The position numbers and the translations under genes were made by a program. A DNA stretch of 64,000 nucleotides. Source: JBGANR01 sp044222225 (GTDB lineage Bacteria > Actinomycetota > Actinomycetes > Mycobacteriales > Mycobacteriaceae). Of the stretch, positions 1-8,831 are shown in pieces. Position 1 is the first letter of the stretch. The number at the start of each line of letters is the position of its first letter. The DNA lies in assembly GCA_044222225.1 (NCBI GenBank), contig JBGANR010000001.1, positions 124,001-188,000 on the forward strand, written 5' to 3'. The notes beneath the pieces were generated by a model. The model ran no database searches, was not told where the DNA came from, and worked only from the letters and a program-made list of their open reading frames with translations.

Positions 1-126
1 GGAATATCCGCTCGGCGATCGCCGATGGCGAGCTATCGTGGGCGGCTCTCGTGGGACGTCAACGGGACAACGTAGCTGACTTGGGCGTAGCTCTCGTCGG
101 TGCCGGCAGGGACCTTAGGGGGCGAG

Positions 127-666
127 ATGGTGCGAATTCGCTATCTTTTCATCGTTAGTTTGGTCATGCTTTTGGTGGGTTGTGCGAGTGAAAGGCTGAC
201 GACTCGAGGGGCTGTGACGAGCGGCGAATTATCGGCCGAACCCACTGCTAGAGTAAATCAATTCGGTACGGCGTTCGATCCGTGTGGCCGTTATTCGGTT
301 GATGAACTTCGAATTGTGGGAGTCGCGCCCGACGTTCAGGTGAGTGGGGATCCTGTGCCAGGAATGTCGACCCATGGATGTGGTTGGATAGTTCCGGGTA
401 GGGCGTTCTCCCAGTTTGTGCTTAAGAGTTCGTCGCTGGAGAAATATCGCGAAGGCCGTGACACAGTCACCTGGCTCGACGACGCCCCGGCGACCGGTGG
501 TCGCGTGATCGGCGTGTTTGTGGACCCTGCCGCTGGCGACTGTTCGACGTACGTCCAATCCCAACAGGCCGGCGTCATCACTCGTCTCCGTGCCGACGGC
601 GACCCCGACGAATGCCCCGAGGTCATCGAATTCACCAAGCGGATACTTCACAAGATCCCCGAGTGA
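127..666 (+). CDS. DUF3558-type lipoprotein
   Basis: A 179-residue predicted lipoprotein. The N-terminus has basic residues, a hydrophobic stretch and a lipobox LLVGC (Cys19), so it should be exported and lipid-anchored. The mature part has the layout of DUF3558 family proteins: an FDPC motif near residue 55, a GCGW motif in the middle and a third cysteine pair (DCSTY...DECPE) near the C-terminus. The function of the family is unknown. ATG 127 was chosen over an in-frame GTG at 100 because AGGGGG lies just upstream and the signal sequence then begins properly. Codon use is visibly less GC-rich than in the neighbours, for example several AAT, TAT and TTT codons in the first half. The gene stands alone before amt. 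Confidence 0.75.
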   Translation: MVRIRYLFIVSLVMLLVGCASERLTTRGAVTSGELSAEPTARVNQFGTAFDPCGRYSVDELRIVGVAPDVQVSGDPVPGMSTHGCGWIVPGRAFSQFVLKSSSLEKYREGRDTVTWLDDAPATGGRVIGVFVDPAAGDCSTYVQSQQAGVITRLRADGDPDECPEVIEFTKRILHKIPE

Positions 667-894
667 CCCACGGCCTCCGCATGTCCGACCGGCGGCGTCT
701 GTCCCGCCGCTTTACGCGTCGGTAACCTGACCCCTCGATCCGGTGACCCACACGCAACATGCAGGCACCACCCCTGAAACTCCGGCCGATCAATCTGGCT
801 CCAGACGCCGAACGTCGGCGCGCTCGGTCAGAGCGAAACCTCAACTCTCCAGCGAGGTTTCGGCTCGGGCCGGGGCAATGAGGAGGTTCGACCG
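667..894 (+). promoter_or_regulatory. intergenic region upstream of amt with inverted repeat
   Basis: No gene is supported here. A 9-bp perfect inverted repeat, CGAAACCTC (834-842) and GAGGTTTCG (854-862), lies just ahead of the amt ribosome binding site AGGAGG (881-886). It contains GAAAC and GTTTC half-sites like those in nitrogen-regulator operators. A full GTnAC-n6-GAAAC GlnR box is not visible, so assigning a particular regulator (GlnR or AmtR) would be a guess. Confidence 0.35.
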
Positions 895-2229
895 GTGGAT
901 CTGGCTCTACCCGACGCCGTGTACGGCAAGCCTGACCTGGCTATCACCGCGTGGGTCCTGATCAGTGCATCTCTCGTACTGCTGATGACGCCCGCGCTCG
1001 CGTTCTTCTACGGAGGTCTCTCGCGCCGCAAGGCGGTGCTGAACATGATGATGATGAGCTTCGGCTCGCTCGGCGTGATCACGCTGGTGTACGTGCTATG
1101 GGGCTTCTCGATGTCCTTCGGCAACGGCCTGACGGGATCGTCCGACATCCTCGGAGTGTTCTCCAACCCGTTCGAGCTGTTCGGCTCCGGCCAGCTCATC
1201 GACAACGACATGGGCACGCCCATCTGGGGCGCCGTCGAGAACGGCATGGGCCTGCCGGCCGTCGCGTTCCTGGCGTTCCAGCTGACGTTCGCCGTCATCA
1301 CCGTGGCCCTCATCTCCGGCTCGGTCGCCGAGCGCGTCAAGTTCTCGACGTGGCTCGTCTTCTCGGTCGTGTGGGTGACCATCGTCTACTTCCCGCTCGC
1401 CCACATGGTGTGGGGTGGCGGCCTGCTCTCGGGCGCCAAGGACTCGGTGGCGTCCTGGATGTTCGGCACCACGGACGACGTCGCCAACGTGGCGCCGATC
1501 GACTTCGCCGGTGGCACGGTCGTCCACATCAACGCCGGTATCGCGGGCCTGGTGCTGGCGATCATCGTCGGCACGCGGCGCGGCTTCGGACGCACCCCGT
1601 ACCGTCCGCACAACATTCCGTTCGTCATGCTCGGCGCCGCTCTGCTGTGGTTCGGCTGGTTCGGCTTCAACGCCGGCTCCGAGCTCAAGGGCGACGCGAC
1701 GGCCTCGCTCGTCTGGCTCAACACGACCGTCGCGACGGCCGCGGCCATGCTCGGCTGGCTCGCGGTGGAATGGGTGCGGGACCGGCACGCGACGGGCGTC
1801 GGTGCCGCATCGGGCGTCGTCGCGGGCCTGGTGGCCATTACCCCGGCGTGCGCCGCGTTGACGCCGGTCGGCTCGATCGGCCTCGGTGCCGTCGCCGGCA
1901 TCCTGTCGGCGCTCGCCATCGGACTGAAGTTCAAGTTCAAGTTCGACGACTCCCTCGACGTCGTCGGTGTGCACCTCGTCTCCGGCCTGTGGGGCACCAT
2001 CGGCATCGGCCTCCTGTCGGAGAAGACCGGCCTCTTCTACGGTCACGACCTCAAGCAGCTCGTCGTCCAGACGGTCGTCGCTCTCATCGCGCTCGTCTTC
2101 ACCGCGATTTTCACGGCGGTGATCGCGTTCGCCCTCAAGCCGCTGGGCTGGCGTGTCAGCGACGAGAATGAGGCGCAGGGCATCGACGAGACCGAGCACG
2201 CAGAGTCCGCCTACGACGCCGCGTCGTGA
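895..2229 (+). CDS. amt: Ammonium transporter Amt
   Basis: A 444-residue polytopic membrane protein of the Amt/MEP/Rh family, which moves ammonium/ammonia across the cytoplasmic membrane. About eleven hydrophobic segments are visible. The family hallmarks are present: FFYGGLSRRK near residue 40, GGTVVHINAG (pore His211) and DVVGVHLVSGLWG (second pore His360). The GTG start at 895 is preceded by AGGAGG with an 8-nt spacer, and no upstream start has comparable support. Its stop is 41 nt before glnK, the usual amt-glnK pairing in which the PII protein blocks the channel when nitrogen is plentiful. A terminator follows glnK. Confidence 0.96.
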   Translation: MDLALPDAVYGKPDLAITAWVLISASLVLLMTPALAFFYGGLSRRKAVLNMMMMSFGSLGVITLVYVLWGFSMSFGNGLTGSSDILGVFSNPFELFGSGQLIDNDMGTPIWGAVENGMGLPAVAFLAFQLTFAVITVALISGSVAERVKFSTWLVFSVVWVTIVYFPLAHMVWGGGLLSGAKDSVASWMFGTTDDVANVAPIDFAGGTVVHINAGIAGLVLAIIVGTRRGFGRTPYRPHNIPFVMLGAALLWFGWFGFNAGSELKGDATASLVWLNTTVATAAAMLGWLAVEWVRDRHATGVGAASGVVAGLVAITPACAALTPVGSIGLGAVAGILSALAIGLKFKFKFDDSLDVVGVHLVSGLWGTIGIGLLSEKTGLFYGHDLKQLVVQTVVALIALVFTAIFTAVIAFALKPLGWRVSDENEAQGIDETEHAESAYDAAS

Positions 2230-2270
2230 GCATCGGGTCCTAACGTGAGAAATATGGAGGCAACCATCAA

Positions 2271-2609
2271 ATGAAACTCGTCACGGCAATCGTCAAGCCC
2301 TTCACGTTGGAAGACGTCAAGGCGAGCCTCGAGCAGGCCGGCGTCTACGGCATGACCGTCAGCGAGGTCCAGGGCTACGGACGGCAGAAGGGCCACACCG
2401 AGGTCTACCGCGGCGCCGAGTACTCAGTCGACTTCGTCCCCAAGGTCCGCATCGAGGTCGTCGTCGACGAGACGCTGGTCGACCGGGTGGTCGACCTCGT
2501 GGTCGACGCGGCCCGGACCGGAAAGATCGGCGACGGCAAGGTCTGGGTGACGCCCGTCGAGTCGATCGTCCGTGTCCGCACCGGCGAGCGCGGAACCGAC
2601 GCGCTCTGA
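2271..2609 (+). CDS. glnK: Nitrogen regulatory protein PII (GlnK/GlnB)
   Basis: A 112-residue PII signal protein, full length for the family. It starts MKLVTAIVKPF, has the T-loop GYGRQKGHTEVYRGAEY with the modifiable Tyr51, and the B-loop TGKIGDGKVWV. PII trimers sense 2-oxoglutarate and ATP/ADP and control Amt and nitrogen transcription. The genes before and after it encode its partner channel and its modifying enzyme GlnD. In the actinobacteria studied, Tyr51 is adenylylated rather than uridylylated. The ribosome binding site is GGAGG, 10 nt before the ATG. Confidence 0.96.
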   Translation: MKLVTAIVKPFTLEDVKASLEQAGVYGMTVSEVQGYGRQKGHTEVYRGAEYSVDFVPKVRIEVVVDETLVDRVVDLVVDAARTGKIGDGKVWVTPVESIVRVRTGERGTDAL

Positions 2610-2634
2610 CCCGTCGCCACAATCGGCCTCATCC

Positions 2635-2664
2635 GGCCCCGCCCCGATGCGTCGGGGCGGGGCC
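2635..2664 (+). terminator. Strong hairpin after glnK
   Basis: Perfect 13-bp GC arms (2635-2647 and 2652-2664) close a TGCG loop 26 nt after the glnK stop. There is no following T-run, as is usual in high-GC actinobacteria. It probably ends or reduces amt-glnK transcription before glnD, whose ATG lies 36 nt further on. Confidence 0.65.
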
Positions 2665-2699
2665 GGCGACCTTGACGAGCAGCAGCAGGAGACATCGAC

Positions 2700-5105
2700 A
2701 TGACCGTGCCGGCCACCGACCTCGTCGCCGCCCGCGACGTCCAACTTCGCCGTCGCTCGGCGGGTGAGATCACGGCCCCCGAGCTGCGCACCGTCCTCGT
2801 CGATCTGCACGACTTCTGGCTCGCCGCCAAGTGCGCCGGGCTGGGCGTGGGCCCCGTGTCGGGCTTCGCGCTCGTGGCGGTCGGCGGCTACGGACGGCGC
2901 GAGCTCGCGCCCTATTCCGATCTCGACCTCGTGCTGTTGCACGACAACCGCACGGACGAAGATGTCGCGCGGGTCGCCGACGGCCTCTGGTATCCGCTGT
3001 GGGATGCGCGGATCGCGCTCGACCACAGTGTGCGCACCGTGCCGCAGGCCATGCAGGTGGCGCGTGGCGACATGTCGGCGGCGATGGCGATGCTTGACGC
3101 CCGGCACATCGCCGGCGAGGAGACGCTGACGACGATGCTCATCTCCGGGGTGCGTCAGCAGTGGCGAAACGAGCTGCGCGGCCGGTTCGACGAGCTCACC
3201 GAGTTGGCCCGTACACGCTGGCGCCGCGCGGGCGACATCGCGCACCGCGCCGAACCCGACCTCAAGCACGGCCGCGGCGGGCTGCGCGACGTCCACCTGC
3301 TGCAGACGCTGGCCATCGCGCAGCTGTCCAATCCGAGTTCGGGAGATGCGCTGACCCGCGCCTACGACACGATGCTCGACGTCCGCACCGAGCTGCACCG
3401 CGTCGCCGGACGCGCCCGCGAGACGGTCCGCGCCCAGGACGCCGACGAGATCGCCGCGGCGCTGCGGCTCGGCGACCGCTTCGACCTCTCGCGCACCCTC
3501 TCGGACGCCGCGCGCACCATCGGCTACCAGACGGACGTCGGGTTGCGGACGGCGTCGAACTCCTTGCCGCGCAAGCCCATCGCGCGGCTGCGCAGCAGTC
3601 TGCCGCTGCGGCGTCCGCTGGACGAGGGCGTCGTCGAACACGCGGGGGAGGTGGTGCTCGCCCGGACGGCGCTTCCGTCGAAGGACCCCGGGCTCATCGT
3701 GCGGGTCGCCGCGGCGTCGGCGCGGACGGGCATGCCGATGGCGGCGGCGACGCTGCAACGGCTCGCCGACTACGCCCCCGAACTGCGCCGACCGTGGCCT
3801 GCGGAAGCGCTGCGCGACCTGCTCGTCCTGCTCTCGGCCGGCCATCACATGATCGCGCCCATCGAGGCGCTCGACCGGACCGGCCTGTGGGGCCGGCTGT
3901 TGCCGGAGTGGGGCGCCGTGCGCGACCTGCCGCCGCGGGACGCCGCGCACACCTGGACCGTCGACCGCCACCTCGTCGAGACGGCCGCACACGCGGGGCC
4001 GCTCGCCACGAGCGTCTCGCGGCCGGACCTCCTCGTGCTGGGTGCCCTCATCCACGACATCGGCAAGGGGCGCGGCGGCGATCACAGCGTGGTCGGCTCA
4101 CAGCTCGCCGAGCAGATCGGTCGCCGGCTCGGGCTGTGGCCGGAGGACGTCGTGACACTGACGCGGATGGTGCGCTTCCATCTGGTGCTGCCGGCGACGG
4201 CGGCGCGGCGTGACGTCTCCGATCCAGAGACGGCGCGGGCCGTCCTCGACGTCATCGGCGACGATCCCGTGCTGCTCGAACTGTTGCACGCGCTCGCCGA
4301 GGCGGATTCGCGGGCCACCGGACCGGGTGTGTGGGGGGAGTGGAAGGCGCGGCTCGTGGCGACGCTCGTGGGGCACTGCCGCGACATCCTTGCAGGTAAG
4401 ACGCCTGTGCCGGACGCCCCGCCGCCGGTGCCGGAGGAACTCGCCGCGAAGGCGCGCGCCGGAGGCGTCTCGGTGACGCTCGCGACCACCGGTGACCCGC
4501 ACAGCTACGAGGTCACGGCGATCGCCCCGGACGCCGTCGGTCTGCTCTCGCGGACGGCCGGCATGCTCGCGCTGTCGGGGCTGCGAGTGCAGGCGGCGAC
4601 GGTCCGCGAGGTCGACGACATCGCCGTCGACACGTTCATCGTCTCACCTGTGTTCGGCGACCCGCCCGCGCAGCAACTTCTGACGCAGCGGCTGATCTCG
4701 GGGCTCGCGGACGGTGCCGCGATGAAGAAGGCGCTCGCGGAGAAGGAGAGGCAGGTCGTCGTCCCGACGGCCGGGCCGCCGCTCACCGCTGATCCGGGAG
4801 CTCCGCCGCCGGCCGTCCCGGCGCTCTTCGCGCAGGCGCCGCCGCGGGTGCTGTGGCCGGCGACGGCACCGGGGCAGGAGAAGATCCATCTCATCGAGGT
4901 GCGCGCCGCGGACCGGACGGGCGTGCTGTTCCACGTCGCGGACGTCATTGAGGCAGCCGGCGGGGACATCCGCTGGGCCAAGGTGTCGACGCTCGGCGCG
5001 ACCGTCGTGGACGTCTTCGCCGTGGAACTGCCTGATTCTGTCAATAAGGACGCGTTGACGGCGGCGATCCTGGCCGCGGTGCCGCAGCCGGCGCCGACTC
5101 GGTAG
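2700..5105 (+). CDS. glnD: PII nucleotidylyltransferase / deadenylylase GlnD
   Basis: An 801-residue bifunctional enzyme that adds and removes a nucleotide on the PII T-loop tyrosine in response to glutamine. Domains in order: a nucleotidyltransferase core with GGYGRRELAPYSDLDL at residues 62-77 (the GG and SDxD metal-binding pattern), a linker, an HD phosphohydrolase domain with LIHDIGKGRGGDH near residue 450, and two C-terminal ACT domains (around residues 600-680 and 725-795) that bind glutamine. All catalytic motifs look intact. It completes the amt-glnK-glnD nitrogen-sensing cluster. Actinobacterial homologues that have been tested transfer AMP instead of UMP. Confidence 0.95.
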   Translation: MTVPATDLVAARDVQLRRRSAGEITAPELRTVLVDLHDFWLAAKCAGLGVGPVSGFALVAVGGYGRRELAPYSDLDLVLLHDNRTDEDVARVADGLWYPLWDARIALDHSVRTVPQAMQVARGDMSAAMAMLDARHIAGEETLTTMLISGVRQQWRNELRGRFDELTELARTRWRRAGDIAHRAEPDLKHGRGGLRDVHLLQTLAIAQLSNPSSGDALTRAYDTMLDVRTELHRVAGRARETVRAQDADEIAAALRLGDRFDLSRTLSDAARTIGYQTDVGLRTASNSLPRKPIARLRSSLPLRRPLDEGVVEHAGEVVLARTALPSKDPGLIVRVAAASARTGMPMAAATLQRLADYAPELRRPWPAEALRDLLVLLSAGHHMIAPIEALDRTGLWGRLLPEWGAVRDLPPRDAAHTWTVDRHLVETAAHAGPLATSVSRPDLLVLGALIHDIGKGRGGDHSVVGSQLAEQIGRRLGLWPEDVVTLTRMVRFHLVLPATAARRDVSDPETARAVLDVIGDDPVLLELLHALAEADSRATGPGVWGEWKARLVATLVGHCRDILAGKTPVPDAPPPVPEELAAKARAGGVSVTLATTGDPHSYEVTAIAPDAVGLLSRTAGMLALSGLRVQAATVREVDDIAVDTFIVSPVFGDPPAQQLLTQRLISGLADGAAMKKALAEKERQVVVPTAGPPLTADPGAPPPAVPALFAQAPPRVLWPATAPGQEKIHLIEVRAADRTGVLFHVADVIEAAGGDIRWAKVSTLGATVVDVFAVELPDSVNKDALTAAILAAVPQPAPTR

Positions 5106-5111
5106 AGGTCG

Positions 5112-5188
5112 GCGTCATATCGGTAGCCGTAGCGCATCGTCGCGACGATTATTGTCGCGACGACGCCGAAGGGCTACCGATATGACGC
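5112..5188. repeat. Long imperfect palindrome, GACAATAATC-loop element 1
   Basis: Perfect 17-bp outer arms (5112-5128 and 5172-5188) enclose a second perfect 10-bp stem (5137-5146 and 5154-5163). The apical region reads GATTATTGTC on this strand (5147-5156), which is GACAATAATC on the other. A second element at 7950-8012 has the same apical decamer in the opposite orientation with different outer arms. It lies between glnD and ffh, where it could act as a terminator, but the two-tier structure resembles a dispersed palindromic repeat. Confidence 0.6.
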
Positions 5189-5213
5189 TGCAACCGTGGC
5201 ACCGGCGCCCGGC

Positions 5214-5219
5214 TAGGCT
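5214..5219 (+). promoter_or_regulatory. Probable -10 box for ffh
   Basis: TAGGCT matches the actinobacterial TAnnnT -10 consensus and is followed by a 5' leader of roughly 35 nt to the ffh start codon. No convincing -35 box was recognised, which is common for this group. Confidence 0.4.
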
Positions 5220-5259
5220 TGGCCCGAACATCTGGCACGACTGAACCGGGAGCATCCGC

Positions 5260-6858
5260 GTGTTCGACACTCTGTCCGATCGGTTGACCGGCACCCTCAA
5301 GGATCTGCGCGGCAAGGGCCGGCTGTCCCCGAACGACATCGACCGCACGGCCCGCGAGATCCGTCTCGCGCTGCTCGAGGCCGACGTCGCGCTGCCCGTG
5401 GTGCGGGGCTTCATCGCCAAGATCAAGGAGCGCGCGAAGGGCCACGACGTCTCGGCCGCGCTCAATCCTGCCCAGCAGATCGTCAAGATCGTCAACGAGG
5501 AACTTGTCGCCGTCCTCGGTGGCGAGACGCGTCGCATCAATCTCGCGAAGAACCCGCCGACCGTCATCATGCTGGCCGGTCTGCAGGGCGCCGGTAAGAC
5601 GACGCTCGCGGGCAAGCTGGCCAAGTGGTTCGCCAAGCAGGGACATACGCCGCTGCTCGTGGCCTGTGATCTGCAGCGCCCGGGGGCCGTGGCGCAGCTG
5701 AAGATCGTCGGTGAGCGGGCCGGCGTCGCGGTCTACGCGCCGCATCCCGGTACGAGCGAGGGCGGCAGCAACGCGCTCGGCGTCTCGGCGTCCGACCCGG
5801 TGGAGGTCGCGCGCGGCGGCGTGCAGTTCGCGCGGGACAAGCAGTACGACGTCGTCATCGTCGACACCGCCGGCCGACTCGGCATCGACGAGGAGCTCAT
5901 GCGGCAGGCCGCGGGCATCCGCGACGCGGTGCAGCCGGACGAGACCTTCTTCGTCCTCGACGCCATGATCGGCCAGGACGCCGTGGCCACCGCCGAGGCG
6001 TTCCGCGCCGGCGTCGGCTTCACCGGCGTCGTCCTCACCAAGCTCGACGGCGACGCCCGCGGCGGCGCGGCGCTCAGCGTCCGCGAACTGACGGGGCAGC
6101 CCATCATGTTCGCGTCCAACGGCGAGAAGCTGGAGGACTTCGACGTCTTCCACCCGGACCGCATGGCGAGCCGGATCCTCGGCATGGGCGACGTCCTGAC
6201 GCTCATCGAGCAGGCCGAGCAGGTCATGGACGCCAAGCAGGCCGAGGCGACCGCCGCGAAGATCGGCAGCGGAGAGCTGACGCTGGAGGACTTCCTCGAG
6301 CAGATGCTCATGATCCGCAAGATGGGGCCCATCGGGAACCTGCTCGGCATGCTGCCGGGCGCCGGTCAGATGAAGGACGCGCTGGCCGCCGTCGACGACA
6401 GGCAGCTCGACAAGATTCAGGCGATCATCCGGGGCATGACGCCCGGCGAGCGGGACAACCCCAAGATCATCAACGCCTCGCGGCGGCTGCGCATCGCCAA
6501 CGGTTCCGGTGTCACGGTGACCGACGTCAACCAACTGGTCGATCGGTTCTTCGAGGCCCGCAAGATGATGGCGTCGATGGCCGGTGGTTTCGGGCGCAAG
6601 CGGGTCTCCAAGACCCGGGCGAAGAAGGGGCGTGGACGCGGACGCGGCCCGACGCCGCCGCGCAATGCGCGGATGGGCGGCATGCCGGGCCTTCCCGGGG
6701 GCATGCCGGGGATGCCCGGCGGCATGCCGGGACGTCCCGGCGGACTTCCCGCGGGATTCCCGGACCTCTCGTCGATGCCGGCCGGGCTCGACGAGCTGCC
6801 GCCCGCACTGCGCGGCATGGATCTGAGCCAGTTGGGCCAGCCGAAGCGGAAGAAGTAG
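5260..6858 (+). CDS. ffh: Signal recognition particle protein Ffh
   Basis: A 532-residue SRP54/Ffh GTPase that binds signal sequences on nascent chains together with SRP RNA and hands ribosomes to FtsY. It has an N-domain helical bundle, then the G-domain with GLQGAGKTT (P-loop, near residue 107), DTAGR and TKLDGDARGG, then a methionine-rich M-domain. The C-terminal tail after the SRP-RNA-binding helix is basic (GRGRGRGP) and then carries repeated GGMPG units rich in Gly, Met and Pro. GTG 5260 has GGGAGC upstream. An amidohydrolase gene follows 3 nt after the stop, as in M. tuberculosis ffh-Rv2915c. Confidence 0.97.
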   Translation: MFDTLSDRLTGTLKDLRGKGRLSPNDIDRTAREIRLALLEADVALPVVRGFIAKIKERAKGHDVSAALNPAQQIVKIVNEELVAVLGGETRRINLAKNPPTVIMLAGLQGAGKTTLAGKLAKWFAKQGHTPLLVACDLQRPGAVAQLKIVGERAGVAVYAPHPGTSEGGSNALGVSASDPVEVARGGVQFARDKQYDVVIVDTAGRLGIDEELMRQAAGIRDAVQPDETFFVLDAMIGQDAVATAEAFRAGVGFTGVVLTKLDGDARGGAALSVRELTGQPIMFASNGEKLEDFDVFHPDRMASRILGMGDVLTLIEQAEQVMDAKQAEATAAKIGSGELTLEDFLEQMLMIRKMGPIGNLLGMLPGAGQMKDALAAVDDRQLDKIQAIIRGMTPGERDNPKIINASRRLRIANGSGVTVTDVNQLVDRFFEARKMMASMAGGFGRKRVSKTRAKKGRGRGRGPTPPRNARMGGMPGLPGGMPGMPGGMPGRPGGLPAGFPDLSSMPAGLDELPPALRGMDLSQLGQPKRKK

Positions 6859-6861
6859 GCG

Positions 6862-7941
6862 GTGCTCCGCGTCCGCGGCACGCTGCTGCCCGAGGAGCGG
6901 CGCGTCGAGGTCGTCATCGACGGATCGACGATCCTCGATGTCGCCGAGCCTGGTTCGGCGGCGCCGGGGGACGACGTCGTCGAGGCGGCGTTCATCATCC
7001 CCGGCCTGGTCGATGCGCACAACCACTGCGGGATCGCGCCCGGGCTCGGCGTCACCATCGAGAAGGCGCGTGAGCTGGCGAGGCAGGACGCGCTCGCCGG
7101 GACGCTGCTCATCCGGGAGGTCGGCTCACCGCTCGATACGCATCCACTCGACGACGATGTTGCCGGCCCGCGGTTCCAGCGCGCGGGCAGGCACATCGCA
7201 AGGACGAAGCGATATCTGCGCGGCTACGGCGTCGAACTCGACGACCCGGCCGATCTGCCGGACGAGGTCGAGCGGCAGGCGCAGGCGGGCGACGGCTGGG
7301 TGAAGCTGGTCGGCGACTGGATCGATCGCGACGTCGGCGACCTCGCGCCGTTGTGGCCGGACGACGTGTTGCGCGTGGCCGTCGAGCGTGCGCACTCGGC
7401 CGGGGCGAAGGTGACGGCACACGTCTTCGGCACCGATGCGCTGCCTGGGCTGATCGCCGCCGGTGTCGACTGCATCGAGCACGGCACCGGATTGACCGAC
7501 GACCTCATCGACGAGATGGCCCGGCGTGGAACGTCTCTCGTCCCGACGCTCATCCAGGTCGACACGTTCCCGTCGATCGCGGCGGGCGCCGATCGGTTCC
7601 CGGCCTACAAGCAGCACATGCTCGACCTCTTCGCCGGCGCGCGGGCCGCCTTCGCGAAGGCGCGGGAGGCCGGCATCACGATGTACGCGGGTACCGATGC
7701 GGGTGGATTCCAGCCGCACGGCCGGATCGTCGACGAGATCGCCGAGTTGGCCGGGATCGGCCTCGGCGCCGAGACCGCCGTGGCACGGGCCTGCTGGGAG
7801 TCGCGGGCCTGGCTCGGTGCGCCGGGCGTCGACCCCGGGGCGCGCGCCGACCTCATCGCGCTGTCCGCCGACCCGCGTCGGGACGTTGCGACGCTGCGTG
7901 AGCCGGTCGCGATCGTCTGCGGCGGCGTCCGGTTGCGCTGA
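6862..7941 (+). CDS. Amidohydrolase family protein (Rv2915c-like)
   Basis: A 359-residue metal-dependent hydrolase of the amidohydrolase superfamily. Metal ligands can be read in order: HxH in DAHNHCG (about residue 52), Lys in WVKLVGDW, His in VTAHVFG, His in CIEHGTG, and Asp in YAGTDAGG. The fold is that of imidazolonepropionase/prolidase-type cyclic amidohydrolases. The substrate is unknown and I do not assign one. It begins with GTG only 3 nt after the ffh stop and is probably cotranscribed with it. The linkage to ffh is conserved in mycobacteria without a known functional reason. Confidence 0.85.
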   Translation: MLRVRGTLLPEERRVEVVIDGSTILDVAEPGSAAPGDDVVEAAFIIPGLVDAHNHCGIAPGLGVTIEKARELARQDALAGTLLIREVGSPLDTHPLDDDVAGPRFQRAGRHIARTKRYLRGYGVELDDPADLPDEVERQAQAGDGWVKLVGDWIDRDVGDLAPLWPDDVLRVAVERAHSAGAKVTAHVFGTDALPGLIAAGVDCIEHGTGLTDDLIDEMARRGTSLVPTLIQVDTFPSIAAGADRFPAYKQHMLDLFAGARAAFAKAREAGITMYAGTDAGGFQPHGRIVDEIAELAGIGLGAETAVARACWESRAWLGAPGVDPGARADLIALSADPRRDVATLREPVAIVCGGVRLR

Positions 7942-7949
7942 GCTTCCGA

Positions 7950-8012
7950 GATGTCCGGCTGAGCGGGCCGCCGTGACAATAATCTCCTCGGCGGGTCGCT
8001 CAGCCGGACATC
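7950..8012. repeat. Long imperfect palindrome, GACAATAATC-loop element 2
   Basis: Perfect 16-bp outer arms (7950-7965 and 7997-8012) flank a central segment carrying GACAATAATC at 7975-7984, the same decamer found inverted in the 5112-5188 element. The outer arms differ in sequence from those of element 1. It sits between the amidohydrolase gene and rpsP. A terminator role is plausible. The shared loop suggests a repeat family. Confidence 0.55.
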
Positions 8013-8176
8013 CGGGGAGGCGTGTGATTTCGCGGGTCGGGCGCCGTCTGGCAGAATGATCCGCTGGTTCGCCGGGAACGGTCACGCACCGACCGGCGGT
8101 CACGCCACCCCCAATCGCAAAACCGGGCATCCCATTCGGGATCGTCGCTGAATTGCGCTGTGACCAGGAGATATTC

Positions 8177-8590
8177 ATGGCTGTCAAGATCAAGCTGACC
8201 CGCATGGGCAAGATCCGCAACCCGCAGTACCGCGTCATCATCGCCGACGCCCGCACCCGTCGGGACGGCCGCGCGATCGAGGCGATCGGCTCGTACCGTC
8301 CGAAGGAGGAGCCGAGCTTCATCCAGATCGACAGCGAGCGCGCGCAGTACTGGCTCGGCGTCGGCGCGCAGCCGACCGATGCGGTGCTCACCCTGCTGAA
8401 GATCACCGGTGACTGGCAGAAGTTCAAGGGTCTCCCGGGCGCTGAGGGCACCCTCAAGGTCAAGCCGGTCGGCAAGAGCAAGCTCGAGATCTTCAACGAG
8501 GCGCTCGCCGCCGTCGAGGGTGCGGGCGCCGCCGCGGCCACCACCCCGAAGAAGAAGGCCGCCAAGGCTGACGAGGCCGCGGCCGAATGA
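8177..8590 (+). CDS. rpsP: 30S ribosomal protein S16
   Basis: A 137-residue S16, starting MAVKIKLTRMGK, with the conserved PQYRVIIADARTRRDGR segment. The core is followed by an Ala/Lys-rich C-terminal extension (after about residue 110), usual in actinobacteria. AGGAGAT lies 6 nt before the ATG. It heads the rpsP-KH-rimM-trmD operon, in which adjacent genes overlap or almost touch, coupling S16 supply with ribosome maturation and tRNA methylation. Confidence 0.97.
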   Translation: MAVKIKLTRMGKIRNPQYRVIIADARTRRDGRAIEAIGSYRPKEEPSFIQIDSERAQYWLGVGAQPTDAVLTLLKITGDWQKFKGLPGAEGTLKVKPVGKSKLEIFNEALAAVEGAGAAAATTPKKKAAKADEAAAE

Positions 8591-8829
8591 GCGCTGTCGT
8601 CGCCGACGCCGTCGAGCATCTCGTCCGCGGGATCGTCGACAACCCGGACGACGTCCGTGTCGATCTCGTCGCCGGACGACGTGGACGCTTCATCGAGGTC
8701 CACGTTCACCCGGACGATCTGGGCAAGGTGATCGGGCGCGGTGGTCGCACGGCGACCGCGCTGCGCACGTTCGCGTCCGGTATCGGCGGCCGCGGTCTGC
8801 GGGTCGACATCGTCGACACCGACCGCTGA
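8587..8829 (+). CDS. KH-domain RNA-binding protein (KhpA type)
   Basis: An 80-residue single KH-domain protein. The RNA-binding GxxG loop is visible in KVIGRGGRTA near residue 50. Its ATG overlaps the rpsP stop by 4 nt (ATGA), implying translational coupling. Homologues (KhpA, Rv2908c) bind RNA and take part in small-RNA or ribosome-associated functions and cell-size control. The position between rpsP and rimM is conserved in Gram-positive bacteria. Confidence 0.92.
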   Translation: MSAVVADAVEHLVRGIVDNPDDVRVDLVAGRRGRFIEVHVHPDDLGKVIGRGGRTATALRTFASGIGGRGLRVDIVDTDR

Positions 8830-8831
8830 CG

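Noticed and set aside
820..865. A GlnR box upstream of amt
   Set aside because: GAAAC half-sites occur, but the GTnAC-n6-GAAAC spacing does not hold, so only an inverted repeat is reported.
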